This document shows positions 62,471-64,000 of a DNA stretch of 64,000 nt, piece by piece; position 1 is the first letter of the stretch, and each line of letters starts with the position of its first letter. The position numbers and the translations under genes were made by a program. Under the pieces are notes generated by a model. The model saw only the letters and a program-made list of their open reading frames with translations. It was not told where the DNA came from and made no database searches. This stretch comes from Calycina herbarum. Taxonomy: Eukaryota; Ascomycota; Leotiomycetes; Helotiales; Pezizellaceae. The stretch spans positions 209,500 to 273,499 of the forward strand of contig LLEY01000084.1 in assembly GCA_001414485.1 (NCBI GenBank), read 5' to 3'.

Positions 62471-64000
62471 ATTGACTCCTACGTCCGGTTTCCACAGACT
62501 CAAATATTGAGAATTCCACCCATTGTCCTCCACAGCTCAGAAGCCCGGAAGGAAGTTGCGATATGAGGGGGAAGATGGGTTAAATGAGAAGAGACAGGAA
62601 TGGGAGATGGAAATTCGATGTCGACGACGAAACGAGGACGATGTCACGTCGAGCCAGGTTGGAGGCGAGGCCTTGAAATAAACCTGGTTCGGTACCAAAG
62701 ATTGGACGAGCGCTCCTTGCTGGTCTTCTCGTCGGCTCCCTGTGCGCGAGGCTGGAGGATGGGTTGGCTCACCAGGAGGTCCTGCGTTCGTGAACAGGGA
62801 TGTCGGGACATTTTATGCTGGTCTGCATTGTTGTCTGAAAATCAAGTTTCTTTTCAGGCCAGCAAATCTCGCAAGCAGCACGTTTTGCCGCTTCACTCAA
62901 CTGCGGCACGGCGAACAGGCGATGAGGCGAAGTCCTGCTCCGAGCTTTCACATACAGAATTTGGCCGTGCTGGGCGGTGGCTAGATTTTCACAGGGAAGA
63001 GAGAGTATGGGAGAGGGGCAGCCGCAGAACCTTGAAACGCGCCTCGAGTCGAGTGGAAAATCCGTTAGTTGCAGCCAGTTGCAGCCAGTTGCAGCAAAGC
63101 CGCAGAAGACTTGTGCAGCTTGTGCATATATCAAAAGGTGCGAGTACTCAGGACTGGTCAAGCGCGCTCCGGTCGTCTCGGCCGTTTCACTACGGATCCA
63201 GTTCAGCCGGGCCAGGTGCCAGACAAGAGTGGATCGCGTGGACTGTTGGCTATCAATTGCCCATGTCGTAAGACACGGAGAGAGGGTCATTCACTAAACT
63301 CGAGTATTCGAGTATTCGCTACCAAACCTCACAAATGAGAGCAAAGTATAGAAAGTAAAGGGGGGGCGGGGAAACGAGGTGTCGTCATGTCTAGCGTATG
63401 AAGCTTGGACCAGCTAATCCCACGCTAACCGCTTTTGGAAGGCTAATGTAAGTCTTATTTTGGAGGCTGGGAGAGAGGCGACAACACGGAACATCGCTCA
63501 TTTTCTATGCTGCGGAGAATAATTCTATTACTTACAGATAACACGCGTGCAGAAGAGCTGGGTAGATCGGCACCGGTTCACTTTCCCTTCAGAAATGCAC
63601 AAGGTTAACCTCACAAGCTATACAACGCTAATTGACAAGTACTTCAGCTTGCAAGGAATTGAATGAGGATCTTTTGACTTGCGGAAGATCATAGTTAAAC
63701 ATTCAATAGTTAGTCGATCATTCAACCAGTAGACGTCAGATATTTACGAGTTGACTTCGTATAATCATTGTTCTAATGAGAACTTGCTTATCTCTTTCGG
63801 AGCGGAATACCCAACCTGTCATGAGACATACAATACACCCATCCAAACCATAACTCCAAGCCCTCTACTACCAGCCACCTTCTAAACTTTATCATCAACA
63901 TCAATCCTTCATCAGCCATCACACCATCACACCATCCAACTAACTATCAATACTCATCCCACTCATTATCCCCCCCTCCCCCAAACTCCCCTCCCAACCC
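62471..64000. promoter_or_regulatory. Upstream region of the MGNEQS gene and probable 5' leader of an off-window gene
   Basis: Overlapping frames on both strands (62,600-63,300) are mutual shadows without coding character. A 10-bp unit AGTTGCAGCC repeats three times at 63066-63094. From about 63,830 to 64,000 the plus strand is C/T/A-rich and poor in G, as in 5' leaders of fungal genes, suggesting that a plus-strand gene starts just outside the window. Confidence 0.45.

Noticed and set aside
62600..63290. Overlapping 223- and 173-codon frames on opposite strands
   Set aside because: They overlap each other across GC-balanced promoter DNA upstream of the MGNEQS gene, and neither shows a known motif.

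Overview
The window looks like a filamentous ascomycete chromosome (Pezizomycotina, probably Leotiomycetes-like; no genus assigned). Introns are mostly 40-80 bp with GT...CTAAC/CTGAC...AG signals. Genes typical of fungi are present: a HET-domain protein, a LaeA-like methyltransferase, a Cti6-type PHD protein and mitochondrial leucine catabolism. A 24-kb block carries the footprint of repeat-induced point mutation (RIP).

Region 1, about 1-23,950, is an AT-rich isochore with no live gene. CpA and TpG are strongly depleted, TpA is in excess, and old reading frames are broken by TAG/TAA. It is a pile of dead mobile elements, and target-site duplications and terminal repeats show the order of insertion. 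An old chromodomain Ty3/Gypsy element (G3, minus) was split by a second chromovirus (G2, 8832-18254, 5-bp duplication AGTAC). G2 was split by a Fot1/pogo-type transposon (A, 10860-13008, TA duplication). A was then split by a 283-bp insertion that is hardly RIP-mutated (12248-12530, duplication AGCTC). Another pogo element (C) abuts G3 and is cut by a third chromovirus (G1, 1-6459). On the right are an LTR with an unrelated 5' half (18827-19288), a truncated pogo element (D), and a long-TIR element (E) holding pogo copy B and an internal palindrome.

Region 2, about 23,950-64,000, is normal-composition genic DNA. In order: a 2OG-Fe(II) prolyl-4-hydroxylase-like enzyme (+); a HET-domain protein (-); the leucine catabolic cluster of MCC alpha (-), a GNAT acetyltransferase (+), MCC beta (-) and isovaleryl-CoA dehydrogenase (+); a Cti6-like PHD subunit of a histone deacetylase complex (-); an unnamed basic/low-complexity protein (+); an intron-dense SAM methyltransferase (+); an NAD(P)-binding epimerase-like protein (+); a fungal N-terminal-domain/ankyrin protein with a frame clash at its first intron (-); a 14-TM DHA2 MFS transporter (+); and a large disordered protein with an N-myristoylation-type start (-).

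IVD makes 3-methylcrotonyl-CoA, which the MCC alpha/beta complex carboxylates, so three genes give two consecutive steps of mitochondrial leucine breakdown. MCC beta and IVD share a 261-bp divergent promoter. Gene models were spliced by hand from frame continuity and family conservation; lengths divide by three except where stated.
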